Position numbers and translations under genes: made by a program
Notes under the pieces: generated by a model
Database searches by the model: none
What the model was told of the DNA's origin: nothing
The model's input: the letters and a program-made list of their open reading frames with translations, nothing else
DNA from: an uncultured Lachnospiraceae bacterium
GTDB taxonomy: Bacteria > Bacillota > Clostridia > Lachnospirales > Lachnospiraceae
DNA length: 64,000 nt
Reading direction: 5' to 3'
Assembly (NCBI GenBank): GCA_910586315.1
Contig: CAJUIP010000014.1
Location: 13,755 to 77,754, forward strand
In this document: in pieces, positions 24,636 through 34,308 of the stretch
How positions within the stretch are numbered: position 1 is the first letter of the stretch
Layout of the letters: every line of letters starts with the position of its first letter

Positions 24636-25400
24636 TTAGAATCTATATAATAAAGCATTCATGAAAAAGGGAATCTGGCGTTCCCAGCTTGCCTCACAGT
24701 GGGTTCCCCCGGGAATCACACGGCTTTCCAGCATCACAGGTTTGTTGATGAGAAGGGAGGCGACCCGGGAAAAGCATTGGGGCATACCCTGGTGGGTATC
24801 CATTTCCTCGGAACCGTAGTCCATGTAGATAACCGTATCCGGATCCGGCATCGACCCGCTTATAAACCGCTCGATGTCATGGGATACCAGGGAAATTGAG
24901 GGAGAGAGGGCGGCGGCGCGGGAAAAAATGTGATTATATTCCAGCGCGGCGTAAAGGCTCATGAGTCCTCCCATGGAGCTTCCGGCAATAAAGGTATATT
25001 CCCGGCCAGGAAGAGTCCGGAAGCGGGAATCAATGTCTCTTTTAAAGGAGTGAATTATCCATTCCATGGTGGTCTGGCCGCGGCCTTTTACAAAGCCAAA
25101 AGCAGAGTCGCTAAAATCAAAGGGGGAGTATTCCTCCAGGCGCCCGTTGTCGGGGCTGTGATTACACTCCACCGCAGCAATGATCAAAGGGGTTTTTGTC
25201 TGATCCATATATTCCTTCATGCCCCAGGATTTTCCGTAGGTGGCATGAGAATCAAAAAATACATTGTGTCCATCGAACATATAAAGAACGGGATAGCGGG
25301 TGTTTTCCTCATAAGCATAAGATTCAGGAAGATAGAGATATGCTTTCCTGGTCTCGTCCTTTGTAAGCTCCGGAATCGTAACATCCCAGGTAGTTACCAT
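24636..25400 (-). CDS. Putative esterase (enterochelin-esterase-like fold)
   Basis: The 254-residue protein starts as a PF00756-like esterase (YLPESYAYEENTRYPVLYMFDG), has the elbow GSSMGG (Ser142), and a late GTHCEASW His. Related enzymes include Fes/IroE siderophore esterases and S-formylglutathione hydrolase. It is probably cytoplasmic and is the first gene of the minus-strand trio; a GGAGGC site precedes the ATG. Upstream lie repeats C and B, with no clear promoter between them and the gene. Confidence 0.84.
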   Translation of the reverse strand: MVTTWDVTIPELTKDETRKAYLYLPESYAYEENTRYPVLYMFDGHNVFFDSHATYGKSWGMKEYMDQTKTPLIIAAVECNHSPDNGRLEEYSPFDFSDSAFGFVKGRGQTTMEWIIHSFKRDIDSRFRTLPGREYTFIAGSSMGGLMSLYAALEYNHIFSRAAALSPSISLVSHDIERFISGSMPDPDTVIYMDYGSEEMDTHQGMPQCFSRVASLLINKPVMLESRVIPGGTHCEASWERQIPFFMNALLYRF

Positions 25401-25438
25401 AAATGCCTCCGAAATTTAAAATTTTATCTCCGTGTGCA

Positions 25439-25489
25439 ATGAGCCAACGCGCCATGTCTGCATAGGTTTTTGGCGAATGCCGCGAGGGG
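25439..25489 (+). repeat. Dispersed repeat family C, degenerate copy
   Basis: GAGCCAACGCGCCATGTCTGCATAG then TTGGCGAATGCCGCGA aligns with the central part of family C with several changes. It sits just upstream of the family B element. Confidence 0.45.
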
Positions 25490-25495
25490 GTTTTA

Positions 25496-25672
25496 CTAGA
25501 GCGTGTCTGAAAATTAAAAAATGCACAAAATCTGGCGAGAAGTAGTACAAAAATGCTCGTAAAACCCGGGTGAGCATGTGTTTAAAAGCGATATAACGGG
25601 CCGACTACAGCACTATTTTTGTCAGTTTTCGGCATATTGACAAGAAACTGTTAATTTTCAGACACGCTCTAG
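25496..25672. repeat. Dispersed repeat family B, copy 1
   Basis: A 177-base element: CTAG, then AGCGTGTCTGAAAATTAA, with the inverted end TTAATTTTCAGACACGCT and CTAG again. The CTAG pair looks like a 4-bp target duplication. Its inside is unlike copy 2, but the ends are the same. The remaining 25673-25920 gap contains nothing I can name. Confidence 0.85.
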
Positions 25673-25920
25673 TTTAATATAGCATAGTAGAGAAGTAATT
25701 TCAAGTTTCCGGGCAGGGTTTGACGGAATAAGATTGGATTTGCAGGTGGACATGGACGATTATTAATATTTCCATGAAGAACGCCGGATAAATTTCTGGT
25801 GAAACAAACCATGACAGTGTCAGTGAAAGGTGCGGTCGAATGGATAGCTTTTCGATCTGGGGAATAGGATTTATGCGTCAAGGAATACATTTTTTCATAT
25901 TATAAAAAAGAAGAAGATGT

Positions 25921-26901
25921 TTGGAATGTATAAAGGTGAAACTGTGTAATGGTGTGTTTGAGGGCGGAGGCGTCCGGGGGATCGGCCATGTAGGGGCCGC
26001 CTGCGGAATGGAGGCGGCCGGGTACCGCTTTGTGGATCTGGCAGGCTCCTCGGCCGGGGCCATTGTGGCGGCGCTTTTAGCCGCCGGATATGGATGCCGG
26101 GAATTAAAGCAGGAAATGGAAAGACTGGATTATAGAAATCTGAAAGGAAAGGAATTTCTGGACTTTTTCGGTCCGGTGGGAAAGGCTCTTTCCGTGGTAT
26201 TCACCCTGGGTATCTATAATACGGATTATCTGGAAAAATGGCTGGACGAACTTCTGGAGAGAAAAAACAAGAGACGGTTTTCCGATGTGGAGCAGAGCGG
26301 AAGGACGCTTAAAATTACGGCCAGTGACTTAACGGACCGGAAGCTTCTTGTCTTTCCCGACGCGCTTCCTTCCTTTGGGCTGGACCCCGGTTCCTTTCCC
26401 ATCGCAAAAGCTGTGCGGATGAGCGTCAGCATTCCGGTATTTTTTGAACCGGTGCGGTTAAAAGGAAAGGATGGAAAGACCCATCTTCTGGTGGACGGCG
26501 GGCTCTTAAGCAATTATCCCATGTGGGTTCTGGACGATGGGACAAAGGCGTTAAAGCGCCCTACCTTCGGGTTTAAATTTTATGATGCCGCTTCCGCTCC
26601 ATGTAAGCCGGACCTTTGGGGAAGCGTAAACCTGGCGGACTATTTAAAGGCCCTTGTTTCCACCTGCATGGACGCATATGACAACAGCCATGTGACAAAA
26701 GGAGACTATGAGCGGACCATAAAAATACCCACGGAGGTCAGGACAGGAGAGGGACGGGAAATAAAAAAGATCAATGGAACAGACTTTGACATTACAGAGG
26801 AAGAAAGCCGGGCTCTCTTTGAAAATGGAAGAAACGCGGCTGAGCGGTTTTTGGCCCGATGGGATTTTGAGGAATGGAAAAGACGTTACCGGAGAGATTG
26901 A
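25921..26901 (+). CDS. Patatin-like phospholipase
   Basis: The protein of about 326 residues has the patatin layout: oxyanion loop FEGGGVRGIGHVGA, the nucleophile elbow AGSSAGA, and the dyad Asp in LVDGGLLSNYPM. Such acyl hydrolases act on membrane lipids or small acyl esters in the cytoplasm. The start is unsure: TTG at 25921 has a purine-rich AGAAGAAG upstream, while GTG at 25936 would give MKLCNGVFEGGG, closer to the usual N-terminus. There is no signal peptide. The MATE exporter follows in the same direction but has its own promoter. Confidence 0.85.
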   Translation: MECIKVKLCNGVFEGGGVRGIGHVGAACGMEAAGYRFVDLAGSSAGAIVAALLAAGYGCRELKQEMERLDYRNLKGKEFLDFFGPVGKALSVVFTLGIYNTDYLEKWLDELLERKNKRRFSDVEQSGRTLKITASDLTDRKLLVFPDALPSFGLDPGSFPIAKAVRMSVSIPVFFEPVRLKGKDGKTHLLVDGGLLSNYPMWVLDDGTKALKRPTFGFKFYDAASAPCKPDLWGSVNLADYLKALVSTCMDAYDNSHVTKGDYERTIKIPTEVRTGEGREIKKINGTDFDITEEESRALFENGRNAAERFLARWDFEEWKRRYRRD

Positions 26902-26959
26902 CCGGGGGGGGGATAGGAACGAAAAGCAGACATTTGCCAACAGAGGAAGCGCCTGGAAG

Positions 26960-26988
26960 TTGCTTTTTAAAAAAAAGTAGAATATAAT
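26960..26988 (+). promoter_or_regulatory. Promoter of the MATE exporter gene
   Basis: TTGCTT, 17 bases, TATAAT, about 35 bases upstream of the start. Confidence 0.6.
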
Positions 26989-27023
26989 AGAAAAATATAC
27001 CAAAGAGAGCGAGGAGATATATA

Positions 27024-28394
27024 TTGGAAGAAAATGAAAAAGTCATATTGTTCGAGAGGACGCCTGTACCAAAAGCTATAGCAAAGTTAGCCATTCCCAC
27101 TATTTTAAGTTCCCTGGTTATGGTGATTTATAACCTGGCGGACACATATTTTGTGGGAATGCTAAATGATCCGGTGCAGAACGCGGCGGTGACTCTGGCT
27201 TATCCGGTGCTTTTAGCTTTCAACGCGGTCAATAACCTGTTTGGCGTGGGCACCTCCAGCATGATGAGCCGCGCACTGGGGAGAAGAGACTATGAGACAG
27301 TGCGAAAAAGTTCTGCCTTCGGATTTTACTGTTCCCTGTTCTTCGGACTTTTATTTTCCTTTTTATGTACAGTGGGAAAAGCGCCGCTTTTAAGACTTTT
27401 GGGAGCGGATTCCGTCACCATATCGGCTACGGACAGCTATATGTTTTGGACAGTAAACTGCGGCGCGGCTCCGGCAATCCTCAATGTGGTGATGGCCTAC
27501 CTGGTCCGCTCTGAGGGCGCTTCTCTACATGCCAGCATTGGAACCATGAGCGGATGCTTTTTAAATATGATTCTGGATCCGATTTTCATTTTGCCCTGGG
27601 GCCTCAATATGGGCGCGGCGGGGGCTGGATGCGCCACCTTCCTGTCCAACTGCTTTGCCTGCGGATACTTTTTTGTCCTTCTCTTTAAAAAGAGAAACAA
27701 TACCTATGTGTGCATAAATCCCAGACAGTTTGGTCTAAAAAAGGGGATCATTTTTGGAATCTGCGCCGTGGGCATACCGGCTTCCATTCAGAATCTGTTA
27801 AATGTGACGGGAATGACCATTTTAAATAACTTTACCTCCGTTTATGGGGCGGACGCGGTGGCGGCTATGGGAATCGCACAGAAAATTAATCAGGTGGCTT
27901 TCCAGATTGCCCTGGGTTTTTCACAGGGAATCATGCCTTTGGTGAGCTACACTTACTCCAGTAAGAACCACAGGCGCATGAAGGATACTATCCTGTTTGC
28001 TGCAAGGCTTATGGTGCCTGCCATGCTTACGGTGTCCCTTGTATACTACTTTGGCGCAGGAGCCCTGGTGCGGCAGTTTTTGGACAACGAAGTCATTGTA
28101 GCTTACGGAACCAGATTCTTAAGGGCTTTTTGCCTGGGCCTTCCTCTGATTTATACGGATTTCCTGGCTGTGGGCGTATTTCAGGCCCTGGGACTGGGAA
28201 GGAACGCCCTTATATTTGCCGTTATGAGAAAGATTATTCTCGAAATTCCGGCGTTGCTTATTCTGAATCACTTATTCCCGCTGTACGGGCTTCCCTACGC
28301 TCAGCCCTTTGCAGAGTCCGTTTTGGCCATAGCGGCGGTCATTATGCTGCGAAAGATCTTTAAGAGGTGCCAGGGGGGAGAAACTGCTGCATAA
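27024..28394 (+). CDS. MATE family multidrug/sodium exporter
   Basis: The 456-residue protein has twelve hydrophobic segments and the MATE signatures (PIPTILS-like AIPTILSSLVMVIYN, GIAQKINQVAFQIALGFSQGIMPLVSY). These inner-membrane antiporters expel cationic drugs or metabolites using sodium or protons. It starts with TTG at 27024, seven bases after a GAGGAG site; the next ATG is inside the protein. Its last codons and following bases are repeated near 34541 beyond the second Opp operon. Confidence 0.92.
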   Translation: MEENEKVILFERTPVPKAIAKLAIPTILSSLVMVIYNLADTYFVGMLNDPVQNAAVTLAYPVLLAFNAVNNLFGVGTSSMMSRALGRRDYETVRKSSAFGFYCSLFFGLLFSFLCTVGKAPLLRLLGADSVTISATDSYMFWTVNCGAAPAILNVVMAYLVRSEGASLHASIGTMSGCFLNMILDPIFILPWGLNMGAAGAGCATFLSNCFACGYFFVLLFKKRNNTYVCINPRQFGLKKGIIFGICAVGIPASIQNLLNVTGMTILNNFTSVYGADAVAAMGIAQKINQVAFQIALGFSQGIMPLVSYTYSSKNHRRMKDTILFAARLMVPAMLTVSLVYYFGAGALVRQFLDNEVIVAYGTRFLRAFCLGLPLIYTDFLAVGVFQALGLGRNALIFAVMRKIILEIPALLILNHLFPLYGLPYAQPFAESVLAIAAVIMLRKIFKRCQGGETAA

Positions 28395-28407
28395 GAATTT
28401 CTTGTTC
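28364..28407 (+). repeat. Direct repeat, left copy flanking the second Opp operon
   Basis: GAGGTGCCAGGGGGGAGAAA and the following TAAGAATTTCTTGT (end of the MATE gene) recur at 34541-34583 in the same direction with one gap and several changes. Confidence 0.6.
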
Positions 28408-28415
28408 CAAGCAAA

Positions 28416-28513
28416 GGGGCTGCTGCAAAGTGAAAAGGTTCATCAAAATATAGCATACTGTTCCTGAACAGAAACCTATATTCTGTATGAAAAGCTCATT
28501 TCAGGACAGCCCC
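28416..28513 (+). repeat. Dispersed repeat family A, copy 3
   Basis: GGGGCTGCTGCAAAGTGAAAAGG to GCTCATTTCAGGACAGCCCC, followed by TTTT. It lies between the ends of convergent genes and probably acts as a terminator in both directions. Confidence 0.85.
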
Positions 28514-28542
28514 TTTTATAATATGAAGAAAGAAAAGAGAGG

Positions 28543-29508
28543 TTATCCAATTTGATGGCATGCTGCAAAGTGCCCGGGCGCTACCTCCTTAAAGTCCGGC
28601 TGCACTTCAAAGCAGCGGGGAGTCGCGTATTTGCAGCGTTTTGCAAAGCGGCACCCCGGTTTTGGGTTGATTGGACTTGTAACTTCGCCGTCCAGACGAA
28701 TCCGCCTGCTGCTCATGGGATTGTCCAAATCAACGCTTGGGATTGCGGACAGGAGTGCCTTTGTGTAGGGATGAGCCGGATGTTCATACAGCTCCCGGCT
28801 TTCCCCAAGTTCCACCAGGTTGCCCAGATACATCACGCCAATTCGGTCGGAGATGTGGCGGACCATGGAAAGGTCGTGGGCAATGAACAGGTAGGTCAGG
28901 CCCAAATCATGCTGGAGATCATCAAACAGGTTGACCACCTGTGCCTGAATGGAAACATCCAGGGCAGAGATGGGTTCGTCACAAACAATAAATTCTGGTT
29001 CAACAGCCAGCGTTCGTGCAATGCCGATCCTCTGGCGCTGGCCGCCGGAAAATTCGTGAGGATAGCGGGAACGGTATTCCGGGCTTAATCCCACTAAATC
29101 AAGAAGATTGCAAACGCGCTCATCCTTTTCTTTTTTAGAAAGCACCATCTTCTGTGCTTCCAAGCCCTCGGCAATAATATCGCCGACGGTCATCCGGGGG
29201 TTTAAGGAGGCGTACGGGTCCTGGAGCATAATTTGCGCGCGTTTTTTAAACTCCTTCCGCTGTCTTTTATCCGCGTTGTGGACGTCCAGACCGTCAAACA
29301 GTACCTTGCCGCTGGTGGCAGGATACAAGCCAAGAACTGTGCGCCCCAGGGTGGTTTTGCCGCAGCCGCTTTCGCCTACAATGCCCAGAGTTTCTTTTTT
29401 ATAAATTTGAAAGCTAATGTGGTCAACAGCGTGCAGCACCTTGTGCTGGTCCATTTTAAAATGTTTGCACAGGTCCTGCACCTGAACCAAAACATTTTCA
29501 TTATTCAT
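28543..29508 (-). CDS. Second Opp/Dpp transporter, ATPase (OppF-like)
   Basis: The 321-residue ATPase has Walker A GESGCGKTT, a normal signature EFSGGQRQR, Walker B FIVCDEPISALDVS and the C-terminal cysteine tail (CRFAKRCKYATPRC). Unlike its counterpart in the first operon it keeps the SGGQ loop. It is the last gene of the minus-strand operon and starts inside the last codons of the OppD-like gene (8-base overlap). Confidence 0.93.
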   Translation of the reverse strand: MNNENVLVQVQDLCKHFKMDQHKVLHAVDHISFQIYKKETLGIVGESGCGKTTLGRTVLGLYPATSGKVLFDGLDVHNADKRQRKEFKKRAQIMLQDPYASLNPRMTVGDIIAEGLEAQKMVLSKKEKDERVCNLLDLVGLSPEYRSRYPHEFSGGQRQRIGIARTLAVEPEFIVCDEPISALDVSIQAQVVNLFDDLQHDLGLTYLFIAHDLSMVRHISDRIGVMYLGNLVELGESRELYEHPAHPYTKALLSAIPSVDLDNPMSSRRIRLDGEVTSPINPKPGCRFAKRCKYATPRCFEVQPDFKEVAPGHFAACHQIG

Positions 29509-30544
29509 GATGTTTATCCCCTTTTGTTTTAACAGGTATCTCTACTTTTGGTGCCTGTGGATGGCACAGCCAGCAGGAAACCAGGTGTCCGTCCCTGTCT
29601 TCAAACACAGGCGGATGCACCCGGTTGCAGATGTCCATACAGTACTCGCAGCGTCCCGCGAAGGCGCATGCCTTTGGCGGGGCAATCAGGTCCGGCGGCG
29701 TACCGGGCAGGGAGTATAGCTTGTGGGAACCGCTGCTGTCGGTCCGGGCGGCGGATACCGTTGGAACAGACCGCAGAAGAGCCCAGGTGTATGGATGGGC
29801 AGGCGAATTAAAAATTTGCTCCTTTGTTCCGGATTCAATAATCTCCCCGGCATACATAACCTGAATTCGGTTCCCCACCTCGGAAGCAATGCCAAGGTCA
29901 TGGGTGATCAGAATCACCGCCGTGCCAAGCTCTTGCTGCAGCTCTTTAATCAGGTCCATAATGTCTGCCTGAGTGGTAACGTCCAGTGCAGTGGTTGGTT
30001 CGTCGGCAATCAAAACCTTTGGGCGGCAGGCAAGCGCCATTGCTATCATCACGCGCTGCCTCATACCACCGGAAAATTCATGGGGATACTGCTTCAATCG
30101 GGCTTCCGGGTTGGATATTTTTACCTTTCCCAGAATTTCAATGGTCTGTTGGCGAATCTCCGCCCGGGTCATTTTTTTGTGCAGGGAAAGGCATTCTCCA
30201 ATCTGCGCGCCGATGGTCATGGTTGGGTTGAGATAAGTGGTAGGATCCTGAAAAACCATCGAAATCTTTTCGCCGCGGATGTTCTTCAGGGTTTTCTCCG
30301 GAAGCTGCGCCAGGTTCTGCCCTTCAAACATAATTTGGGATTTTTCCGAAGTTTCCGCAATATTTTCCGGCAGCAGCTGGATGATGGCTTTGGAGGTCAT
30401 GGATTTCCCGCAGCCGCTTTCCCCAACAATAACCAGTGTTTCCTGATGGAAAAGGTCAAAGGAAATATTCCGGATTGCTTTAATTTCACCGGCATAGGTG
30501 TGCAGGGAAACGGACAGGTTTTTAATTTCAAGCACTTTTTCCAT
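29501..30544 (-). CDS. Second Opp/Dpp transporter, ATPase (OppD-like)
   Basis: The 347-residue ATPase has Walker A GESGCGKSM, signature EFSGGMRQR, Walker B VLIADEPTTALD, switch His (LITHDLGI) and a C-terminal cysteine cluster (CAFAGRCEYCMDIC). The ATG at 30544 has an AGGAGG site; the longer frame overlaps the permease. It partners with the OppF-like ATPase. Confidence 0.93.
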   Translation of the reverse strand: MEKVLEIKNLSVSLHTYAGEIKAIRNISFDLFHQETLVIVGESGCGKSMTSKAIIQLLPENIAETSEKSQIMFEGQNLAQLPEKTLKNIRGEKISMVFQDPTTYLNPTMTIGAQIGECLSLHKKMTRAEIRQQTIEILGKVKISNPEARLKQYPHEFSGGMRQRVMIAMALACRPKVLIADEPTTALDVTTQADIMDLIKELQQELGTAVILITHDLGIASEVGNRIQVMYAGEIIESGTKEQIFNSPAHPYTWALLRSVPTVSAARTDSSGSHKLYSLPGTPPDLIAPPKACAFAGRCEYCMDICNRVHPPVFEDRDGHLVSCWLCHPQAPKVEIPVKTKGDKHHE

Positions 30545-30557
30545 GGATATATTCCTC

Positions 30558-31508
30558 CTATTGGCGAAGTTTCGGGTCAAGAGCATCCCGCAGCCCATCC
30601 CCCAGCATTTGGAAAGACAGCATGGTAAGGCTGATGAGCAGGGCAGGGAAGAACATCTGGTAAGGGTAGAAGTTCATCTCCTGCTGGGCCCCTGCGGCAA
30701 GGGCGCCCCAGCTGGTCATGGGGGCCTGTACGCCTAACCCGATAAAGGAAAGAAACGCTTCACCAAAAATAAAGGAAGGGATGTCAAACGTGACAGAAAC
30801 AATCATAACCCCCAGGGTGTTTGGGATAAGGTGTTTCCAAATAATTTTCCAGGGAGAGGTACCCAGGGCGCGCGCCGCAAGAATGTATTCCTGGTCCTTA
30901 ATTTGAAGGATTTGCCCGCGCACCAGCCGAGCCATGTGGCACCAGCCGGTCAACGTCATGGCAATCAGGAGCGAACCCATTCCCTTTCCCACAACAAGGG
31001 AAACAAGCACCACCAGCACAAGGTAGGGAATGCTTGCTAAAATCTCCACAATGCGCATCATAATGTTATCAATATTCCCGCCAAAATAAGAGGAGATACC
31101 GCCGTATAAAAGCCCGACGGTAATGTCTATCAGCGCGCCCACAATGCCCAGTGTAAGGGAAACGCGTCCGCCCACCCAGATGCGTGTGAAAATATCCCGC
31201 CCCAGCTTATCTGTGCCAAAGTAATGGACAGCGGAGGGTGGGCTGTTTTTATCACTCATCACAACGTCCTCATGGCTGTAGGGGGTGAGGGACGGGCCAA
31301 TAATACACATAATAACAACAACCGCAAGGACAATAATGGCAAGGATGGCAGCTTTATTCTTTTTTAAACGGCGCCAGGCATCCTGCCAGTAGCTGACGCT
31401 GGGGCGCAGAATCTGGTTCTGCTTTTCCCTTGCGCCGGCGAAGGCAAAATCTTCGGTTTTCAGTTCAAAATCCAACGGGGATTTTACCTGATACGATGGC
31501 TGGTTCAT
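30558..31508 (-). CDS. Second Opp/Dpp transporter, permease (OppC-like)
   Basis: The 316-residue protein has an N-terminal cytoplasmic tail of about 50 residues, a first membrane segment (about 54-75), the OppC motif FGTDKLGRDIFTRIWVGG and the EAA loop EYILAARALGTSPWKIIWKH. It starts directly after the OppB-like stop, using a GGAGG site inside that gene. Confidence 0.92.
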   Translation of the reverse strand: MNQPSYQVKSPLDFELKTEDFAFAGAREKQNQILRPSVSYWQDAWRRLKKNKAAILAIIVLAVVVIMCIIGPSLTPYSHEDVVMSDKNSPPSAVHYFGTDKLGRDIFTRIWVGGRVSLTLGIVGALIDITVGLLYGGISSYFGGNIDNIMMRIVEILASIPYLVLVVLVSLVVGKGMGSLLIAMTLTGWCHMARLVRGQILQIKDQEYILAARALGTSPWKIIWKHLIPNTLGVMIVSVTFDIPSFIFGEAFLSFIGLGVQAPMTSWGALAAGAQQEMNFYPYQMFFPALLISLTMLSFQMLGDGLRDALDPKLRQ

Positions 31509-32453
31509 CTAATTTCCTCCTTCTTTGGTATCCGCTAAGCGGATTCGCGGGTCAATAAAGCCGTACAGAATGTCCACAACCAGCACGGCAAAGATGTACA
31601 GGGCAGCCATGAAAATGGTTTGCCCCATAATCATGGTATAGTCGCGGTCGCTTACGGAGGATACAAAGTAGGAGCCCAGCCCCGGGATAGAGAAAATCTT
31701 TTCCACAACAAACGCGCCGCCGAACATCAGGGCAATCTGCGGGCCAAGCAGTGTAATAATTGGGAGAATGGAGTTCCTTAAAACGTGCTTGAAAATCAGG
31801 TGTGTTTTGCCCATGCCTTTTGCTTTTGCCGTAATGATATAGTCCTGGTTCAGCACATCCAGGCAGTTAGCGCGCATGTAGCGGGCGTATTTTGCCGTTG
31901 AGTTCAGCGAAAGGGCAAGAGATGGCAGAACTGTGTAGGAAAACGTCCCCCAGCCGGTCGTTGGGAACCACCCCAGCTTAATGGAAAGGAAGTATTGTAA
32001 AAGGGACGCAATTACAAAGTTTGGTATGGAAATGCCGAAGATGGCAATGAACATAACTAAGTAATCCACCAGCTTTCCCCGGTTGAGGGCGGAAAGAATC
32101 CCCAAAATAATGCCGGAGACCACGCCAATGGCAATCGCCTGAAGCCCCAGCCTGCCGGAAACCGGTGCGTACTGGGCAATGGTATCGGTCACTTTTCTGC
32201 CGCGATATTTTAAGGATTCCCCCAGGTCCCCTTTGGTAAGCAGGTTTTCCCAAAACAGTTTGTACTGTTCTGTCAAAGGTTTGTCAAACCCATACTGCTC
32301 AAAAAACTGCTGGCGGATGCTGTCCGGCAGCTTTTCTGTCATCGCTTCAATGGGGTTTCCTGGGATAAGCCGCACAAGGAAAAACGTGGCGGTTGTAATG
32401 ATGAAAAGGGCAAGCAGCGTGTAGCCCACCCGTTTAAGGATATACTTAAGCAA
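31509..32453 (-). CDS. Second Opp/Dpp transporter, permease (OppB-like)
   Basis: The 314-residue protein has the OppB layout (ILKRVGYTLLALFIITTATFF start, periplasmic-type loop, EAA loop YIITAKAKGMGKTHLIFKH). No ATG fits: the TTG at 32453, eight bases after GGAGG, gives the standard MLKYILKRVGY start. The ATG at 32483 would add ten atypical residues and bury the ribosome site. Confidence 0.9.
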   Translation of the reverse strand: MLKYILKRVGYTLLALFIITTATFFLVRLIPGNPIEAMTEKLPDSIRQQFFEQYGFDKPLTEQYKLFWENLLTKGDLGESLKYRGRKVTDTIAQYAPVSGRLGLQAIAIGVVSGIILGILSALNRGKLVDYLVMFIAIFGISIPNFVIASLLQYFLSIKLGWFPTTGWGTFSYTVLPSLALSLNSTAKYARYMRANCLDVLNQDYIITAKAKGMGKTHLIFKHVLRNSILPIITLLGPQIALMFGGAFVVEKIFSIPGLGSYFVSSVSDRDYTMIMGQTIFMAALYIFAVLVVDILYGFIDPRIRLADTKEGGN

Positions 32454-32583
32454 CAATAACGCCTCCAATCGTTGTAAAACCACTCAATTTCAGGCAAGAA
32501 AAAGGGAGCCAAAATAACGAGCAGACAGTGCATTATTTTGACTCCCCCAATTTCAAAGCAACAGACGGTCAGTAAACAACTGC

Positions 32584-34308
32584 TTATTCTTCGATGTAAG
32601 CGTATTTAAACAGTGTAGCAGTAAACTGAGGGTTCATAATATTTTTTACGTATGGCTGATAGAAGATGTTGGAGGTGGAGTACGCATAAGGAATAATGGT
32701 AGCTTCTTCCAGAACAATACGTTCCGCTTCAACAAAGTTCTTTGCGCGCAGCTCTTTGTCAATGCTCTTTTCTGCAGTGGTCAGCAACTCGTCGTATGTC
32801 GGGCTGGACCATGCAGTGGGAACGGTCTTGGTACCGGTAATCCACAGATCCATCATAGAGGATGGGTCGTTAAAGTCCGCGCCGTAGGATTTGTAACCCA
32901 TTTCGTAGTCCAGGTTCCGGTTTCTCTCTTGGAACACAGGCCATTCAACCGGGTCGAGCTCAATGTTAACGCCCAGCTTGGCATTGTAATTGTGCTGCAG
33001 GTACTCGGCAAACACGGTGGTTGTGTTGCGGCACATCAACTGGATGGTGATTTTGGATGGGTCCTCGTCCATGCCTAGCTCCTTCAAGCCTTCGATTAAA
33101 AGCGCTTTGGGGTCTGGGTTCGCAGCAATCAGTTCCTGAACCGGCTCGCCTGCCAGCTCACGGAAGTTAGTTCCATCCAAAGCCATGGACGGAGGAATCC
33201 AGCCGTAAGCGGCTTTTTCAAGGTTTTGGCTGATGTCCCTCTGAATTTCTTCGCGGTCCAAAGCAATGGAAAACGCCTGGCGAACCTTTGCGTTGGAGAA
33301 CAGTTCTACCTCTTGGTTGAAGAAGATGTATTGGGTTCTGGGGAGGTTGATGGTCTCTTTTACATATTTGCCGGAGCTTTCCAGCTGTTCAATCCATTCC
33401 GCAGTGTCGGCGGACACGTAGTCCAGTCCGCCGTTTTCAAACTCGCCAACTCTTGCCGTTGCTTCGGAAATAATTTTAAAGTTGAGCTTTTCCAGCTTAA
33501 CGGCGTCTGCATTCCAGTAGGTTGGGTTTTTGGAGAAGGACAGGGAGCTGGTATGTATCCACTCGTCCAAAACAAAGGGGCCGTTACCAACGATTTTGTC
33601 GGCTTCCGTGCCGTAGGAAGTCCCGTATTTTTCCACCAAGTCTTGACGAACAGGGAACATGGCGGTTCCCGCGCAGGCTTCCAGGAAATATGGAACCGGA
33701 TAATCTAGCTGGATTTCCAGTGTTTTATCATCAATCGCTTTTATGCCGGCTTCTGTGAGGGGCTTTGTCCCCTCTACAACATCCATGGCATTCTTAATAA
33801 ATTTGATGTTGGCAGAAATTGGGGAAGCAGTCTCCGGGTTCAGCACACGGGTGATGCCATAAACAAAGTCCTGGGCCTTTACCGGAACACCGTCCGCCCA
33901 CTGGGCGTCTCTCAGGTGGAAGGTCCAAGTCAGCTGGTCATCGCTTACATCCCAGGATTCCGCCATGCAGGGCTCCGCTTTGTCGGCGCCGTTTACGGTC
34001 ACAACGCTGGTCAAGCCTTCAATAATCTGGGAAGCAACCGTGGCAGAGCTGGAGTCGGAAACCCTTGCAAGATCCAGAGAATCCGGTTCATTGTCGAAAG
34101 GTACATTGAGAACCTGTTCTCTTTTTGTGCTGGTGTCTTCTTTGTCCGTTGTCTGGGCTGCCTGAGTTGTCTGAGCTGCCTGGGTTGTCTGGGGAGTGGT
34201 CTGTTGGTCGGCTTCCGGTTTTTTCTCCTCCTGGCTGCCGCAGCCGCCCATCACAAGGCTGGTGCAAACCAGAGTCAACGCAAGCAGGAAAGAAAGATTT
34301 TTCTTCAT
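32584..34308 (-). CDS. Second Opp/Dpp transporter, substrate-binding lipoprotein
   Basis: The 574-residue SBP_bac_5 protein has a lipoprotein signal with lipobox VMGGC (Cys near 23) and a Gln/Thr-rich linker with a TTQAAQ repeat. The body (VPFDNEPDSLDLARV, VPVKAQDFVYGITRV, VRQAFSIALDREEI) is of the OppA type, which binds oligopeptides. The gene leads the second Opp operon. Apart from ligand-binding lobes it shares the plan of the first operon's binding protein but is clearly different in sequence. The 34309-34540 upstream stretch is AT-rich and presumably holds its promoter, though no good boxes were found. Confidence 0.93.
   Translation of the reverse strand: MKKNLSFLLALTLVCTSLVMGGCGSQEEKKPEADQQTTPQTTQAAQTTQAAQTTDKEDTSTKREQVLNVPFDNEPDSLDLARVSDSSSATVASQIIEGLTSVVTVNGADKAEPCMAESWDVSDDQLTWTFHLRDAQWADGVPVKAQDFVYGITRVLNPETASPISANIKFIKNAMDVVEGTKPLTEAGIKAIDDKTLEIQLDYPVPYFLEACAGTAMFPVRQDLVEKYGTSYGTEADKIVGNGPFVLDEWIHTSSLSFSKNPTYWNADAVKLEKLNFKIISEATARVGEFENGGLDYVSADTAEWIEQLESSGKYVKETINLPRTQYIFFNQEVELFSNAKVRQAFSIALDREEIQRDISQNLEKAAYGWIPPSMALDGTNFRELAGEPVQELIAANPDPKALLIEGLKELGMDEDPSKITIQLMCRNTTTVFAEYLQHNYNAKLGVNIELDPVEWPVFQERNRNLDYEMGYKSYGADFNDPSSMMDLWITGTKTVPTAWSSPTYDELLTTAEKSIDKELRAKNFVEAERIVLEEATIIPYAYSTSNIFYQPYVKNIMNPQFTATLFKYAYIEE

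Noticed and set aside
25673..25920. Possible gene in the gap before the patatin-like gene
   Set aside because: Only short frames without ribosome sites; no similarity noticed.
29723..30628. Long plus-strand frame opposite the second OppD-like gene
   Set aside because: It is antisense to a clear ATPase and has no recognised motifs.
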